64,000 bases of DNA. Source: FEN-1297 sp021817845 (lineage in GTDB: Bacteria > Bacteroidota > Ignavibacteria > Ignavibacteriales > Ignavibacteriaceae). The DNA lies in contig JAKAFW010000011.1 of NCBI GenBank assembly GCA_021817845.1, forward strand, positions 1 to 64,000. The letters run 5' to 3'. The position numbers were made by a program, and so were the translations under genes. The notes beneath the pieces are model-generated. The model was given only the letters and a program-made list of their open reading frames with translations, had not been told where the DNA came from and did not search any database. Positions 27,588 to 37,505 of the stretch are shown piece after piece (the stretch's first letter is position 1; every line of letters starts with the position of its first letter).

Positions 27588-28696
27588 TGTTATACTACTT
27601 ATTTGAATATATAAACAAAGTTTTCAGCCCTCCGGGGTTTAAGATCTTCCGATTTTTATCTTTTAGAATGGCATTAGCGGCAATAACCGGGTTAATACTT
27701 TCGCTTTATTTAGGGCCGAAGATAATAAAATTACTTCAAAAGCATCAGATTGGCGAAGCTAAAAAGGCAGATGGTCCAAAGTTTCATTGGTCAAAAGCCG
27801 GAACACCTACAATGGGCGGAATAATAATTATACTTTCTGTAATTGTCCCAGTGCTTTTATGGGCAGATATAAAAAGCATTTATATAATATTGATTTTAGC
27901 AGGAACAATTTGGCTAAGCGCTGTAGGATTTTTAGACGATTATTTGAAGGTCATTAAAAAATTGCCTAATGGATTGATAGCGAGATATAAATTACTTGGT
28001 CAAGTATTAATTGGATTAATTGTCGGCTCGGTTATTTATTTTTCGCCTCAGTTTGCCGGGGTTCATTCAGTAACGACGGTTCCATTTCTAAAGAATGTAA
28101 ATTTTGATTTTTCAATTCTATATATCCCGGTTGTAATATTTATAGTAACTGCAACATCAAACGCAGTTAATTTAACCGATGGTTTAGATGGTTTAGCTAT
28201 TGGAGTAACAATTATTGTAATGTTAGCTCTAGTTTTCATGAGCTATGTTTCAGGCAACGCAATCTATTCAAATTATCTAAACATTATTTATTTGCCAGGT
28301 TCGGGTGAATTAACAGTTTATATAGCTGCGCTTATAGGCGCCTCTTTGGGATTTCTATGGTTCAACTCCTACCCAGCGCAAGTATTTATGGGTGATACAG
28401 GTTCACTAGCATTAGGCGGTGCTTTTGGAATATTAGCTGTGTTAATAAAGAAGGAATTGCTTATCCCGATATTGGGAGGCGTATTTTTTATGGAAACAAT
28501 TTCAGTAATCGTTCAAAGATTATATTTCAAGTACACAAAGAAAAAATACGGCGAAGGTAGACGAGTTTTTAAAATGGCTCCAATGCATCATCATTTTGAA
28601 ATGCTCGGCTGGCCTGAACCAAAGATAGTTATTCGATTTTATATAATTGCAATAATTTTAGCCATTGTAAGTTTAGCTTCGTTTAAGATTAGATAA
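27587..28696 (+). CDS. mraY: Phospho-N-acetylmuramoyl-pentapeptide transferase
   Basis: MraY transfers phospho-MurNAc-pentapeptide to undecaprenyl phosphate, making lipid I at the inner membrane. The 369-residue polytopic protein has about ten transmembrane helices. It shows the family motifs GTPTMGGI, FLDDYLKV, the catalytic NLTDGLDGLA and FMGDTGSLALGG, and the loop MAPMHHHFE. It overlaps murF and murD by one base each. Confidence 0.97.
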   Translation: MLYYLFEYINKVFSPPGFKIFRFLSFRMALAAITGLILSLYLGPKIIKLLQKHQIGEAKKADGPKFHWSKAGTPTMGGIIIILSVIVPVLLWADIKSIYIILILAGTIWLSAVGFLDDYLKVIKKLPNGLIARYKLLGQVLIGLIVGSVIYFSPQFAGVHSVTTVPFLKNVNFDFSILYIPVVIFIVTATSNAVNLTDGLDGLAIGVTIIVMLALVFMSYVSGNAIYSNYLNIIYLPGSGELTVYIAALIGASLGFLWFNSYPAQVFMGDTGSLALGGAFGILAVLIKKELLIPILGGVFFMETISVIVQRLYFKYTKKKYGEGRRVFKMAPMHHHFEMLGWPEPKIVIRFYIIAIILAIVSLASFKIR

Positions 28697-30042
28697 TGGA
28701 AATAAAAGATAAAAAAATATCGATTATTGGTGCAGTTAAAAGCGGTGTTGGTGCTGCAAAGCTAATAAAACGTCTTGGCGGAATTCCATTCGTAAGTGAT
28801 TCCGGAAATGCAGATAAATTAGAAGACTCAATTAAGGTTTTGAAAGAAAATGAGATTGAGTATGAAGTCGGCAGTCATACAGAAAAAATATTCCAGTGCG
28901 ATCTTTTAGTAATTAGCCCAGGAGTTCCGACAAATTCAGCTATCATTCAGAAAGCCACTGAAAGAAAAATTAAGATTATTAGTGAAATTGAATTAGCTTA
29001 TAATTTTTGTAAAGGTAAGATAGTAGCCATTACGGGTACAAATGGAAAGACAACGACAACAAGCTTAACCGGGCATATTTTTAAGGAATGCGGATTCAAA
29101 ACTTATGTTGCTGGAAATATAGGTGAAGCTTTCTCTGAGATAGCTCTTGATGTAAATGAAAATGAAATTGTAGTACTTGAAGTTTCAAGTTTCCAACTAG
29201 ATTTTATAGATGGATTCAGGCCCAAGATCGCGATGATATTAAACATTACGCCAGATCATTTAAATAGATATGATTATAAGCTGCAAAATTATATCGCCGC
29301 AAAGCTTAGGATTTATCTAAATCAAAACAGCAATGATTTTCTGATATTAAACAGAGACAGCGAGTCTTTGATAAAGTCACTATCGAAACACCAAAGCCAT
29401 GATCTTTATTTCTCAACTTCAACTAAAGAAGATAACGGAAGTTATTTGAAAGATGGGAAAATATTGTTTTATGAAAATAAAGAACTAGTATTTACATGTA
29501 AAACTTCTGAGGTTAACTTAAAAGGCGAACACAATTATGCCAATGCTATGGCTGCAATAATGGCTGCAAAAATATTTGGTGCAGACAATCAAAAAATAAT
29601 AGCAGCTCTAGGGTCATTCCCGGGAGTGGATCACAGACTTGAAATGGTAAGAGAACTTGCGGGAGTAAAGTATATAAACGATTCTAAGGCAACTAACATT
29701 GATGCTGTATGGTATGCTTTGCGCAGCTTTGATGAGCCGATTTTTTTGATACTTGGCGGACTCGATAAAGGAAACGATTATGATCAGATTAAGGATATAA
29801 TTATTGAAAAAGTAAAAAAAATTTATGCCATAGGAGCCTCGGCAGAAAAGATTTTTAATTTTTTTCACAGCATGGTGAAGGTTGAAATAATGAAATCACT
29901 TGAGGATGCAATTTTGGAAGCTAGCCGCGAAGCCAGAGCGGATGAAATTGTTTTGCTTTCGCCTGCTTGTGCAAGTTTTGATATGTTTCGGAGCTATGAG
30001 CACAGGGGTGAAGTATTTAAAGAAGCGGTAAACAAATTATAA
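28696..30042 (+). CDS. murD: UDP-N-acetylmuramoyl-L-alanine--D-glutamate ligase
   Basis: MurD adds D-glutamate to UDP-MurNAc-L-Ala. The 448 residues have the ATP loop AITGTNGKTTTTSL, the central EVSSFQLD motif, and the C-terminal NDSKATNIDA and LLSPACASFDMF signatures that identify MurD among the ligases. ftsW starts directly after its stop codon, with no gap. Confidence 0.97.
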   Translation: MEIKDKKISIIGAVKSGVGAAKLIKRLGGIPFVSDSGNADKLEDSIKVLKENEIEYEVGSHTEKIFQCDLLVISPGVPTNSAIIQKATERKIKIISEIELAYNFCKGKIVAITGTNGKTTTTSLTGHIFKECGFKTYVAGNIGEAFSEIALDVNENEIVVLEVSSFQLDFIDGFRPKIAMILNITPDHLNRYDYKLQNYIAAKLRIYLNQNSNDFLILNRDSESLIKSLSKHQSHDLYFSTSTKEDNGSYLKDGKILFYENKELVFTCKTSEVNLKGEHNYANAMAAIMAAKIFGADNQKIIAALGSFPGVDHRLEMVRELAGVKYINDSKATNIDAVWYALRSFDEPIFLILGGLDKGNDYDQIKDIIIEKVKKIYAIGASAEKIFNFFHSMVKVEIMKSLEDAILEASREARADEIVLLSPACASFDMFRSYEHRGEVFKEAVNKL

Positions 30043-31170
30043 ATGAAAAAGTTAGCCATCATAATATTTTTTGACGCGTTTATTTTAATGCTGCTCGGAT
30101 TAATTATTGTTATGAGCGCAAGCAGCACTTATAGCGAATTTAAATTCGATAGTCTCTTCCATTTATTCAATTACCATTTTGCAAAAGTAATAATTGGTAT
30201 TGCGAGCCTCATTTTCTTTAGCGCAGTTCCTTATGAAATTTATAGGAAGTTTAGCAAGCCGGCGATTATTGCGATAACTTTTTTATTGTTGCTGACTTTG
30301 TTTATTGCGCCTGAAATTAAAGGCGCCGGGCGCTGGATAAATTTAGGCTTCTTTACTTTTCAACCGGCAGATATTGCAAAACTAATTCTAATTATTCACT
30401 TAGCGGTTTTGCTTGAAGATAAAAAAGATTTGTTGAAAAATTACAAAGAAGGATTTTTATATTTATTATTTTGGGTGCTGGTTATTTCTGGATTAGTTCT
30501 CGCGCAGCCAAATGTTAGTAACGGGGTGCTTTTAGTTTTTGTGTCCTTCATGCTTCTTTATGTTGGCGGAGCAAAATTTAGCCACCTCCTTTTTACAGCT
30601 CTTGGCTGTCTGCTGTTTGCAGGTATTACCGCAATGGCAATAGCACATTCAAGAGAAAGAATTTTAACTTTTATTCATGCGGCTCAGTACGGAGGCACTG
30701 CAAATATCCAAGTTAAACAAGCATTGCTCGGATTAGGGAGTGGAGGAATATTTGGTGTCGGCATGGGGCATAGCCTTCAAAGTAACCTATTCCTTCCGGA
30801 AGCTTATGGTGATTTTATCTTTGCAATCTTAGGCGAAGAATTAGGGTTTCTAGGATCGGTTATTGTACTTTGTTGTTATCTGATTTTGTTTCTTGCAGGA
30901 ATTCTCGTTGCTAAAAAGGCTAAAGATAAATTTGGGCAGCTTCTTGCTTTTGGTATCACAATGTCCGTTACTATTTATGCGTTTGTAAATGTTGCAGTAG
31001 CAACAGGATTAGTCCCTACTACTGGTCTTCCGTTACCATTTATTAGCTACGGAGGTACATCTTTAATCTTTCTTTGCATCTCAGTCGGAATTTTAATCAA
31101 CATTGCTTTTTCAAGTGCGGCGGTGAAAAAGCCGATTAATCAAAATATAAATGAAACTGTTCCGGCATGA
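30043..31170 (+). CDS. ftsW: Peptidoglycan glycosyltransferase FtsW
   Basis: This SEDS-family glycosyltransferase polymerises lipid II at the division septum together with FtsI. The 375 residues form about ten transmembrane helices. Recognisable segments are IKGAGRWINLGFFTFQPAD, the functionally important GLGSGGIFGVGMGHS, EAYGDFIFAILGEELGF and LPLPFISYGGTS. The position between murD and murG is the classical ftsW place; it overlaps murG by 4 nt. Confidence 0.96.
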   Translation: MKKLAIIIFFDAFILMLLGLIIVMSASSTYSEFKFDSLFHLFNYHFAKVIIGIASLIFFSAVPYEIYRKFSKPAIIAITFLLLLTLFIAPEIKGAGRWINLGFFTFQPADIAKLILIIHLAVLLEDKKDLLKNYKEGFLYLLFWVLVISGLVLAQPNVSNGVLLVFVSFMLLYVGGAKFSHLLFTALGCLLFAGITAMAIAHSRERILTFIHAAQYGGTANIQVKQALLGLGSGGIFGVGMGHSLQSNLFLPEAYGDFIFAILGEELGFLGSVIVLCCYLILFLAGILVAKKAKDKFGQLLAFGITMSVTIYAFVNVAVATGLVPTTGLPLPFISYGGTSLIFLCISVGILINIAFSSAAVKKPINQNINETVPA

Positions 31171-32270
31171 GTACAGAAAATAAAAAATATAGATTTTTAT
31201 TTGCCGGCGGTGGAACTGGTGGTCATTTATTTCCAGCAGTAGCTGTAGCCGAAAGGATTAAAATTAAATTGCCTAATGCACAAATAATGTTTGTTGGCAC
31301 AAAATCCAAAATTGAAAGCAAAGTGATTCCGGAATTAGGATATAAATTCAAGTCAATTTGGATAAAAGGATTTTCGAGAAAAATTAATTTTGAGAATTTA
31401 CTTTTCCCTCTGAAAGTAATTGTATCTGTCATTCAATCTATTTTTATCAATTTAAATTTTAAGCCTCAAGTTGCAATTGGCTCAGGCGGCTATGTTGCCG
31501 GTCCTGCAATATTTGCTTCATCATTATTTGGTGCAAAAATAATTTTACTTGAACAAAATAGTTATCCGGGAGTTACTTCTAAAATGTTGGAAAAATTTGC
31601 TGATGAGATCCATGTCGGTTTTGAAGACTCAAAAAAATATTTTAAGAATAAAGAAAAAATATTTTTTACTGGGAATCCGGTAAGAAAAAATTTAGGATCG
31701 ATTAACAAAAATGATGCGTTGAAGGAATTTAATTTATCAGATTCAAAGAAGACTTTATTAATCGTTGGGGGAAGTTTAGGCGCAGGCTCAATAAATGATG
31801 CAGTCGCCGGTTCTTTGAAAAAACTTGAAGAAAATCAAATTCAGGTTATTTGGCAAACTGGGAAAAATTATTATGAAAAATATAGAATATTTACTTCACC
31901 CAATATTTTAGTGATGCCGTTCATAGTTAAGATGGATATAGCCTATTCTGCATGCGATTTAATGCTTGCAAGGGCTGGCGCTACAACTATCGCGGAATTA
32001 CTCACCCTTGGTATTCCGTCAATTTTGGTACCTTCACCTAACGTTACTGAGAACCATCAATATTATAATGCAAAGTCCTTATCAGAAAAGAATGCTGCAA
32101 TTTTGATGGAAGATAAAATTTTAAGCTCAAAATTAACAGATGAAGTGCTTTCAATCATTTTTAATCCAGAAAAACTATTACAATTAAAGATGAATGCTTT
32201 GTTATTAAGTAAACCAGACGCAGCCGAAGAAATAGCAGCACGTGCAATTAAATATGCGGTTGAAGTATGA
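31167..32270 (+). CDS. murG: UDP-GlcNAc--undecaprenyl-PP-MurNAc-pentapeptide GlcNAc transferase
   Basis: MurG is a peripheral inner-membrane GT-B enzyme that adds GlcNAc to lipid I to give lipid II. The 367 residues show the N-terminal GGGTGGHLFPAVAVAE loop, GSGGYVAGPAIFA and the C-terminal donor-site motif ARAGATTIAELLTLGIPSILVP. ATG overlaps the ftsW stop (atGAG). The next gene overlaps its stop in an ATGA arrangement. Confidence 0.96.
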   Translation: MSTENKKYRFLFAGGGTGGHLFPAVAVAERIKIKLPNAQIMFVGTKSKIESKVIPELGYKFKSIWIKGFSRKINFENLLFPLKVIVSVIQSIFINLNFKPQVAIGSGGYVAGPAIFASSLFGAKIILLEQNSYPGVTSKMLEKFADEIHVGFEDSKKYFKNKEKIFFTGNPVRKNLGSINKNDALKEFNLSDSKKTLLIVGGSLGAGSINDAVAGSLKKLEENQIQVIWQTGKNYYEKYRIFTSPNILVMPFIVKMDIAYSACDLMLARAGATTIAELLTLGIPSILVPSPNVTENHQYYNAKSLSEKNAAILMEDKILSSKLTDEVLSIIFNPEKLLQLKMNALLLSKPDAAEEIAARAIKYAVEV

Positions 32271-32737
32271 CAGAAACGGATAAAAATATTTTCAAGTACA
32301 ATTTGTCGTTTTATTATCAGTCAACGATTATCTACTTTATAGTATTTATTTTATATGTAATTATTCGGGGAGAATTTGTCGAAGACTCATTTATTTTTAT
32401 TGTTAAAGATCCGATAATTTATTTCTTTGGATTTATTGTGATTTTTTCATTGATTGGTTTGTTATACAATGTCTATAGAAAAAGATTTTTGGAAATTACT
32501 GATGAACAGATTTCATTTATTGAAAAATCAAGGTTGAAAACTTTTAAAACAGAAGATATTATTCAAATAAAAATTTCCAAAAGACGCGAAAGATTTAATA
32601 ACAAAGTTTTTCGGCTTATAAGATTAAAAATTAAAAATAGACGAAGACCGATTATTATTAGACCTTCTGATTATGAAAATGAAGAAGCATTAATTAAAAA
32701 ATTTCAAATGTTAAAAGAGAAACCCAGGAAATTATAA
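32267..32737 (+). CDS. Small membrane protein with PH-like cytoplasmic domain, inside the dcw cluster
   Basis: The 156-residue protein has two transmembrane helices (about 16-36 and 50-68) and a basic C-terminal domain (about 73-156). That domain looks like the bacterial PH-like fold (FLEITDEQISFIEKSRLKTF, then a sheet rich in I/K/R). The domain call is inference from pattern, not a firm match. Its start overlaps the murG stop (ATGA) and murC follows with no gap, so it is translated as part of the cluster. It is not a standard dcw gene. Confidence 0.7.
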   Translation: MTETDKNIFKYNLSFYYQSTIIYFIVFILYVIIRGEFVEDSFIFIVKDPIIYFFGFIVIFSLIGLLYNVYRKRFLEITDEQISFIEKSRLKTFKTEDIIQIKISKRRERFNNKVFRLIRLKIKNRRRPIIIRPSDYENEEALIKKFQMLKEKPRKL

Positions 32738-34111
32738 ATGTTCAAGAATATTAAAAAAGTTCACTTTGTCGGTATCGGCGGCATAGGTATGAGTGGAATA
32801 GCAGAAATACTCTTAAACCAGGGTTTCGAAATATCTGGTTCGGATAGATCATTGTCAGATGTTACTGCCCGTCTCGGTAGCCTCGGAATCAAAGTTTATG
32901 AAGGGCATTCTCCGGAAAACCTGAAAGATGCGGATGTCCTTGTTTATTCATCTGCAGTAATGATAGACAACCCCGAAGTTCAAGCGGCGATTGAAAGAAA
33001 AATTCCAATTATTAAACGATCTGAAATGCTTGCAGAGTGTATGCGGATGAAATATGGAATTGGTATCGCCGGGACTCACGGAAAAACTACAACTACATCG
33101 ATGGTTGGATTAACCTTAACTGAAGGCGGAATTGATCCTACAATTATCGTTGGCGGAAAATTAAGCGGACTTGGAGGCACTAACGCACGTTTAGGCGATG
33201 GAGAATTTATAGTTGTTGAAGCGGATGAATTCGATAGAACATTTTTAAAACTTACACCAACCATTGCAGCGATTACTACTTTAGAAAGCGAGCATCTAGA
33301 TACATATAAAGATTTGGACGATATAAAATCCGCATTCATTGAGTTCGCTAATAAAGTTCCTTTTTACGGCTTTGTTGTTCTATGTATGGATGAACCTGCG
33401 CTTCAAGATATAATTCCTTATATAAATAAAAAGATTTTAACATACGGATTAACCACTCAAGCGGATATCCGGGCGACTGATATTTCTTTTAACGAATTTT
33501 CAAGCTCGTACTCTGTAAAATATAAGGGTGAAGATTTAGGAAAACTTACTTTGAAAATTCCGGGTGTCCATAATATCAAAAACTCTCTTGTTGCAATTTG
33601 TATTGCAAAGGAGCTTGGGATCGGTTTTGATGTAATTAAGAAAGCTCTAGAATCATTCTCCGGTGTTTACAGAAGGTTCGAAATAAAATATAACAAAGAA
33701 ATTTTAGTGATTGACGATTATGCACACCATCCAACCGAAACTAGCGCAACTTTAGCCGGAATTAGAAATGGCTGGGATCGAAGGTTAATTGCAGTTTTTC
33801 AACCGCACCTTTATACGCGGACAAGAGATTTTTATCATGAGTTTGGAAGGTCGTTTCTTAACTCGGATATTTTTATCTGCACTGATGTTTATCCTGCTCG
33901 TGAAGAACCAATTGATGGAATCAGCGGCGAGCTTATTACCGAATCAGCTAAAAAGTTTGGACATAAAAATGTTATCTATATTAAGGATAAAAATGATATC
34001 CCCCAAAAGTTAATTGAACTGAAAAAAGACGGTGATATATTTGTTACTATGGGCGCCGGGGATATTTGGAAGTACGGAGAAAAATTTGTTGAACTTGTTA
34101 AAGCATTGTAA
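32738..34111 (+). CDS. murC: UDP-N-acetylmuramate--L-alanine ligase
   Basis: MurC adds L-alanine to UDP-MurNAc, starting the stem peptide. The 457 residues include the nucleotide motif HFVGIGGIGMSGIAEIL, the ATP loop GIAGTHGKTTTTSM, the VVEADEFDRTF motif and the C-terminal DDYAHHPTE. All are MurC-specific. ftsQ starts inside its 3' end. Confidence 0.97.
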   Translation: MFKNIKKVHFVGIGGIGMSGIAEILLNQGFEISGSDRSLSDVTARLGSLGIKVYEGHSPENLKDADVLVYSSAVMIDNPEVQAAIERKIPIIKRSEMLAECMRMKYGIGIAGTHGKTTTTSMVGLTLTEGGIDPTIIVGGKLSGLGGTNARLGDGEFIVVEADEFDRTFLKLTPTIAAITTLESEHLDTYKDLDDIKSAFIEFANKVPFYGFVVLCMDEPALQDIIPYINKKILTYGLTTQADIRATDISFNEFSSSYSVKYKGEDLGKLTLKIPGVHNIKNSLVAICIAKELGIGFDVIKKALESFSGVYRRFEIKYNKEILVIDDYAHHPTETSATLAGIRNGWDRRLIAVFQPHLYTRTRDFYHEFGRSFLNSDIFICTDVYPAREEPIDGISGELITESAKKFGHKNVIYIKDKNDIPQKLIELKKDGDIFVTMGAGDIWKYGEKFVELVKAL

Positions 34112-34883
34112 AAATGTTAGAAAAAAAAGTAAAATATTGAGCACTTTATTTCTCATTGTATTAATTTCATGTTTAATATTTTTGATCTTTTCTACTAATA
34201 AAAAAAATAATAAAGATGAGGTCAAAATGATTGAGGTACGTGGTAATAAACTTCTTTCAGAAAGTGATTATCTGAAATACACTAAGCTTAATGATCTTTC
34301 TATTTATAATGATTTAACGCTACCGGCTATTAAAGAGCGTTTTGAAAAGCATCCTTACCTTGACAATGTCGATGTTGAATATGCCGGCAATGGATTGGTA
34401 AAAGTTTTTGTAACTGAAAAAATAATAATGGCAGTTATAATCAATAATGGCGAACCGTATTTTATAACTGAGAAATTTCAAATTTTGCCAATGTTGAATG
34501 ATACTAAATTTGTTGATCTGCCGGTTATCAGCAATGCGAATGTCCAAAATAATTTTATAGCACTTTCTTATCACGAATCAGATGACATTGTTGAAGCTTT
34601 TAAAATTATTGAAGCGGCCAAATTATCAAGTATAGAATTATCTAAGAAGCTTTCGGAAATTGATCTTAGAAACGGAAGCGAAATAATATTGTCATTTTCC
34701 GGCATTAAACCTCCGGTTATTTTCGGCAAGGGCGATGAAGCAAAAAAAATGGTTTATTTAGAAATAATGATGAAGGGAATGCTTAACGGAAATAATCTTG
34801 TTGATAATAGTGATTATATTGATTTAAGATTTGCAAATGAAATTTTCCTTGGTAAAGCTGAAGAAACAGGTCTAAGTGAATGA
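34086..34883 (+). CDS. ftsQ: FtsQ-like cell division protein (POTRA)
   Basis: This bitopic protein recruits FtsL-FtsB and FtsW-FtsI. It has a transmembrane helix near the N-terminus (STLFLIVLISCLIFLIF) and a periplasmic POTRA domain (MIEVRGNKLLSESDYLKYT ... IKERFEKHPYLDNVDVEYA) followed by a beta domain. No ATG is usable. TTG at 34086 is seven bases after CGGAGA (34075-34080) and gives 265 residues; the TTGs at 34089 and 34095 are alternatives. The start lies inside murC, so translation is probably coupled. It overlaps ftsA by 4 nt. Confidence 0.88.
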   Translation: MLNLLKHCKNVRKKSKILSTLFLIVLISCLIFLIFSTNKKNNKDEVKMIEVRGNKLLSESDYLKYTKLNDLSIYNDLTLPAIKERFEKHPYLDNVDVEYAGNGLVKVFVTEKIIMAVIINNGEPYFITEKFQILPMLNDTKFVDLPVISNANVQNNFIALSYHESDDIVEAFKIIEAAKLSSIELSKKLSEIDLRNGSEIILSFSGIKPPVIFGKGDEAKKMVYLEIMMKGMLNGNNLVDNSDYIDLRFANEIFLGKAEETGLSE

Positions 34884-36130
34884 AAAAAAATATTCTTGCA
34901 GGGTTGGATTTAGGAACGACTAAAGTTTGTGCGGTAATTGCCGAACGGATTGAAGACAGCAATCGTATAAATATTTTAGGATTCGGAGTTGCTCCGTCAG
35001 AAGGTTTACATAAAGGTCTTGTTGCAAACATAGGTAAAACTGCTGAAGCTATAAGAGAAGCTGTTTCTATTGCTTCAAACAGAGCAGGTATAGAAATAAA
35101 CATCGTTAATGTAGGGGTCGCCGGAGAACACATTACCAGCATTCGACATAGAAATTACGTCACCATTAGCGGTGAAGATAAGGAGATTACAAAAGCTGAC
35201 CTTGAAAGACTTGAAGCCGATGTAAGAACAATTAGAATTCCATCTGACCGGCAGATATTGCATATTATCCCGGAAGAATTTATGGTCGATTATCAAGGCG
35301 GTATTGAAAATCCAATAGGAATGTCAGGCTCGAGACTAGAGGCTACTAATCATATCGTGCTTGCTTCAATACCGGCAATACAAAATATAAAAAAATCTGT
35401 TGAACGTGCCGGACTTCAAGTTCAAGATTACATTCTGCAACCCATAGCATCAAGTTCATCTGTTCTTGAAGAAAGTGAGAAAGATTTAGGAGTTGCTTTA
35501 ATAGATATCGGTGGAGGAACCACGGACATCGCAATATTTCACAATAAAGCAATTAAGCATACAAAAGTTATCGGCGTTGCCGGAAATCAAGTAACGAATG
35601 ACATCCGTGAGTCGCTTGGAGTAATCACGGAAGAAGCCGAAAAATTAAAAAAGGATTACGGTTATGCAACTGAAAACGCTATTATCAAAGATGAAGATAT
35701 TTTGATCCGCGGTGTTGGTGCAAGAGGAAATGCAAAAATTCCCATTAGCCTGTTAACACAAATAATCAGCCTCAGAATGCGAGAACTTTTTGCATTGGTT
35801 GACAATGAAATTAGAAGCGCAGGGTTCAAAAATAAAATCAAAGCCGGAATAGTTTTAACTGGTGGCGGCTCGCTTTTGAAAGGATGTACTGAATTAGCAG
35901 AAGAGGTATTCGGACTTCCGACACGCATCGGCGTACCTCAGGAATTAGGCACTGGATTGTCAAATGAAATTGAAAGTCCGGAGTTTGCAACAGTCGCAGG
36001 TTTAATAAGAGGAATCCCTGGTGGGAAATCAAGCGAATATCAAGTCCTGATTAAACCAAAAAAGGCTCAAGGAAAAAATAAATTTACAGGAATGTTTAAA
36101 AGAGTACAACAATTTTTTGATGAATTATAA
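34880..36130 (+). CDS. ftsA: Cell division protein FtsA
   Basis: FtsA is an actin-like ATPase that tethers FtsZ to the membrane. The 416 residues have the ASKHA phosphate-1 loop (AGLDLGTTKVCAVIAE), the 1C domain region, phosphate-2 motif (ALIDIGGGTTDIAIF) and adenosine motif (GIVLTGGGSLLKG). The C-terminal helix (FTGMFKRVQQFFDEL) is the amphipathic membrane anchor. It is directly upstream of ftsZ. Confidence 0.97.
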   Translation: MKKNILAGLDLGTTKVCAVIAERIEDSNRINILGFGVAPSEGLHKGLVANIGKTAEAIREAVSIASNRAGIEINIVNVGVAGEHITSIRHRNYVTISGEDKEITKADLERLEADVRTIRIPSDRQILHIIPEEFMVDYQGGIENPIGMSGSRLEATNHIVLASIPAIQNIKKSVERAGLQVQDYILQPIASSSSVLEESEKDLGVALIDIGGGTTDIAIFHNKAIKHTKVIGVAGNQVTNDIRESLGVITEEAEKLKKDYGYATENAIIKDEDILIRGVGARGNAKIPISLLTQIISLRMRELFALVDNEIRSAGFKNKIKAGIVLTGGGSLLKGCTELAEEVFGLPTRIGVPQELGTGLSNEIESPEFATVAGLIRGIPGGKSSEYQVLIKPKKAQGKNKFTGMFKRVQQFFDEL

Positions 36131-36151
36131 ACTTCAAATAAGGAGGTCACA

Positions 36152-37447
36152 ATGACGCGATTTGCCACACTTGATAAAAGCAGGTCTATGTCCGCAATAT
36201 TAAAAGTTGTAGGAGTTGGCGGCGGTGGTTGCAATGCTATTGAAAGCATGATTAAAAGAGGGCTTGTCGGAGTTGAATATATTGCTGTTAATACTGACGC
36301 TCAAGTTCTAAACAGTAGCAGCGCAACGCACAAAATACAAGTCGGAACTAACATTACTCGCGGACTTGGTGCAGGTGCAGATCCCAATGTAGGTAAAAAA
36401 TCTCTTGAAGAAGATAGAGAAAAACTTGCCGAAGTTCTTTCAGGAAGTGATATGGTTTTTGTTACTGCCGGTATGGGCGGCGGTACCGGAACCGGGGGTG
36501 CCCCCGTAGTCGCCTCAATTGCTAAAAGTATTGGCTCGCTCGTTGTCGGAATTGTTACTAAACCTTTCCGCTGGGAAGGTAAAAAGAGAATGTTAAATGC
36601 CGAACAAGGAATCCAAGAATTAAAGCAACATGTCGATAGCTTGATAATCATTCCTAATGAAAGGCTCTTAAGTATTCTTGATAAAAGCATAAATGCATTT
36701 GCAGCATTTGATAAACCAAACGAAGTTTTGTATGAAGCAACCCGCGGTATTGCCGATATAATAACTATCGAAGGATTAATTAATGTTGATTTTGCTGATG
36801 TTCGTGCCGTAATGAATCAAAGCGGAGAAGCTTTAATGGGGTGCGGAATTGCGAGTGGAGAAAATCGCGCCATTGAAGCTGCACAAAAAGCAATTTCCAG
36901 TCCTTTATTAGAAGGTGTTAATATTAAAGGCGCTAAAAGCGTCCTATTAAATGTTACTGGCTCAAGCAATCTTACCATGCAGGAAATTAACGAAGGAAAT
37001 AACGTTATTTTTGAAGCAGCAGGCGAAGAATCAAATGTAATTTTCGGCTGCGTAAGAAAAGAAGAGATGAATGACTATGTGTCATACACGGTTATTGCTA
37101 CCGGGTTTGAAAGCGCACGCCAAAATTTTAATGCAAAAACAAATAAGAATTCTCAAGAGAAATATAAAAATCAGGAATCTGTCCGAGGCGGTTTTAATTT
37201 CTTAGAAAACTCCGAAGTAGATCAAAATGACTTGGATGTACCAACCTTCTTCAGAGTCAAAAGCCCAAAATCTTCTGTTGATGATAAGGACAAAGATAAA
37301 ACTAAAGATGAAGAAACGCCCAAAAGCGGATTTAACTTTGATGCCTCAAGGTACAACTGGGCTAAAGATAAAACAAATAAAGTGAATTCTGAAAATAAAG
37401 ATGATGATGAAGATAGTTCTTCTTTTTTAAGAATGATTATGGATTAA
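36152..37447 (+). CDS. ftsZ: Cell division protein FtsZ
   Basis: FtsZ is the tubulin-like GTPase of the Z ring. The 431 residues include VVGVGGGGCNAIESMI, the tubulin signature GGGTGTGGAP and the T7 loop NVDFADVRAVM. The FtsA-binding peptide-like DLDVPTFFRVK appears at about residue 359, but it is followed by an acidic/lysine-rich linker of more than 50 residues and a second hydrophobic end SSFLRMIMD. Normal FtsZ stops soon after the first peptide. The ATG follows AAGGAGG (36139-36145). It is the last gene of the cluster. Confidence 0.97.
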   Translation: MTRFATLDKSRSMSAILKVVGVGGGGCNAIESMIKRGLVGVEYIAVNTDAQVLNSSSATHKIQVGTNITRGLGAGADPNVGKKSLEEDREKLAEVLSGSDMVFVTAGMGGGTGTGGAPVVASIAKSIGSLVVGIVTKPFRWEGKKRMLNAEQGIQELKQHVDSLIIIPNERLLSILDKSINAFAAFDKPNEVLYEATRGIADIITIEGLINVDFADVRAVMNQSGEALMGCGIASGENRAIEAAQKAISSPLLEGVNIKGAKSVLLNVTGSSNLTMQEINEGNNVIFEAAGEESNVIFGCVRKEEMNDYVSYTVIATGFESARQNFNAKTNKNSQEKYKNQESVRGGFNFLENSEVDQNDLDVPTFFRVKSPKSSVDDKDKDKTKDEETPKSGFNFDASRYNWAKDKTNKVNSENKDDDEDSSSFLRMIMD

Positions 37448-37505
37448 GATTCAGATAGTTCGTCGATATATTGTACAGGAATGCTTAAGGGAAGATTTTA
37501 ATAGA

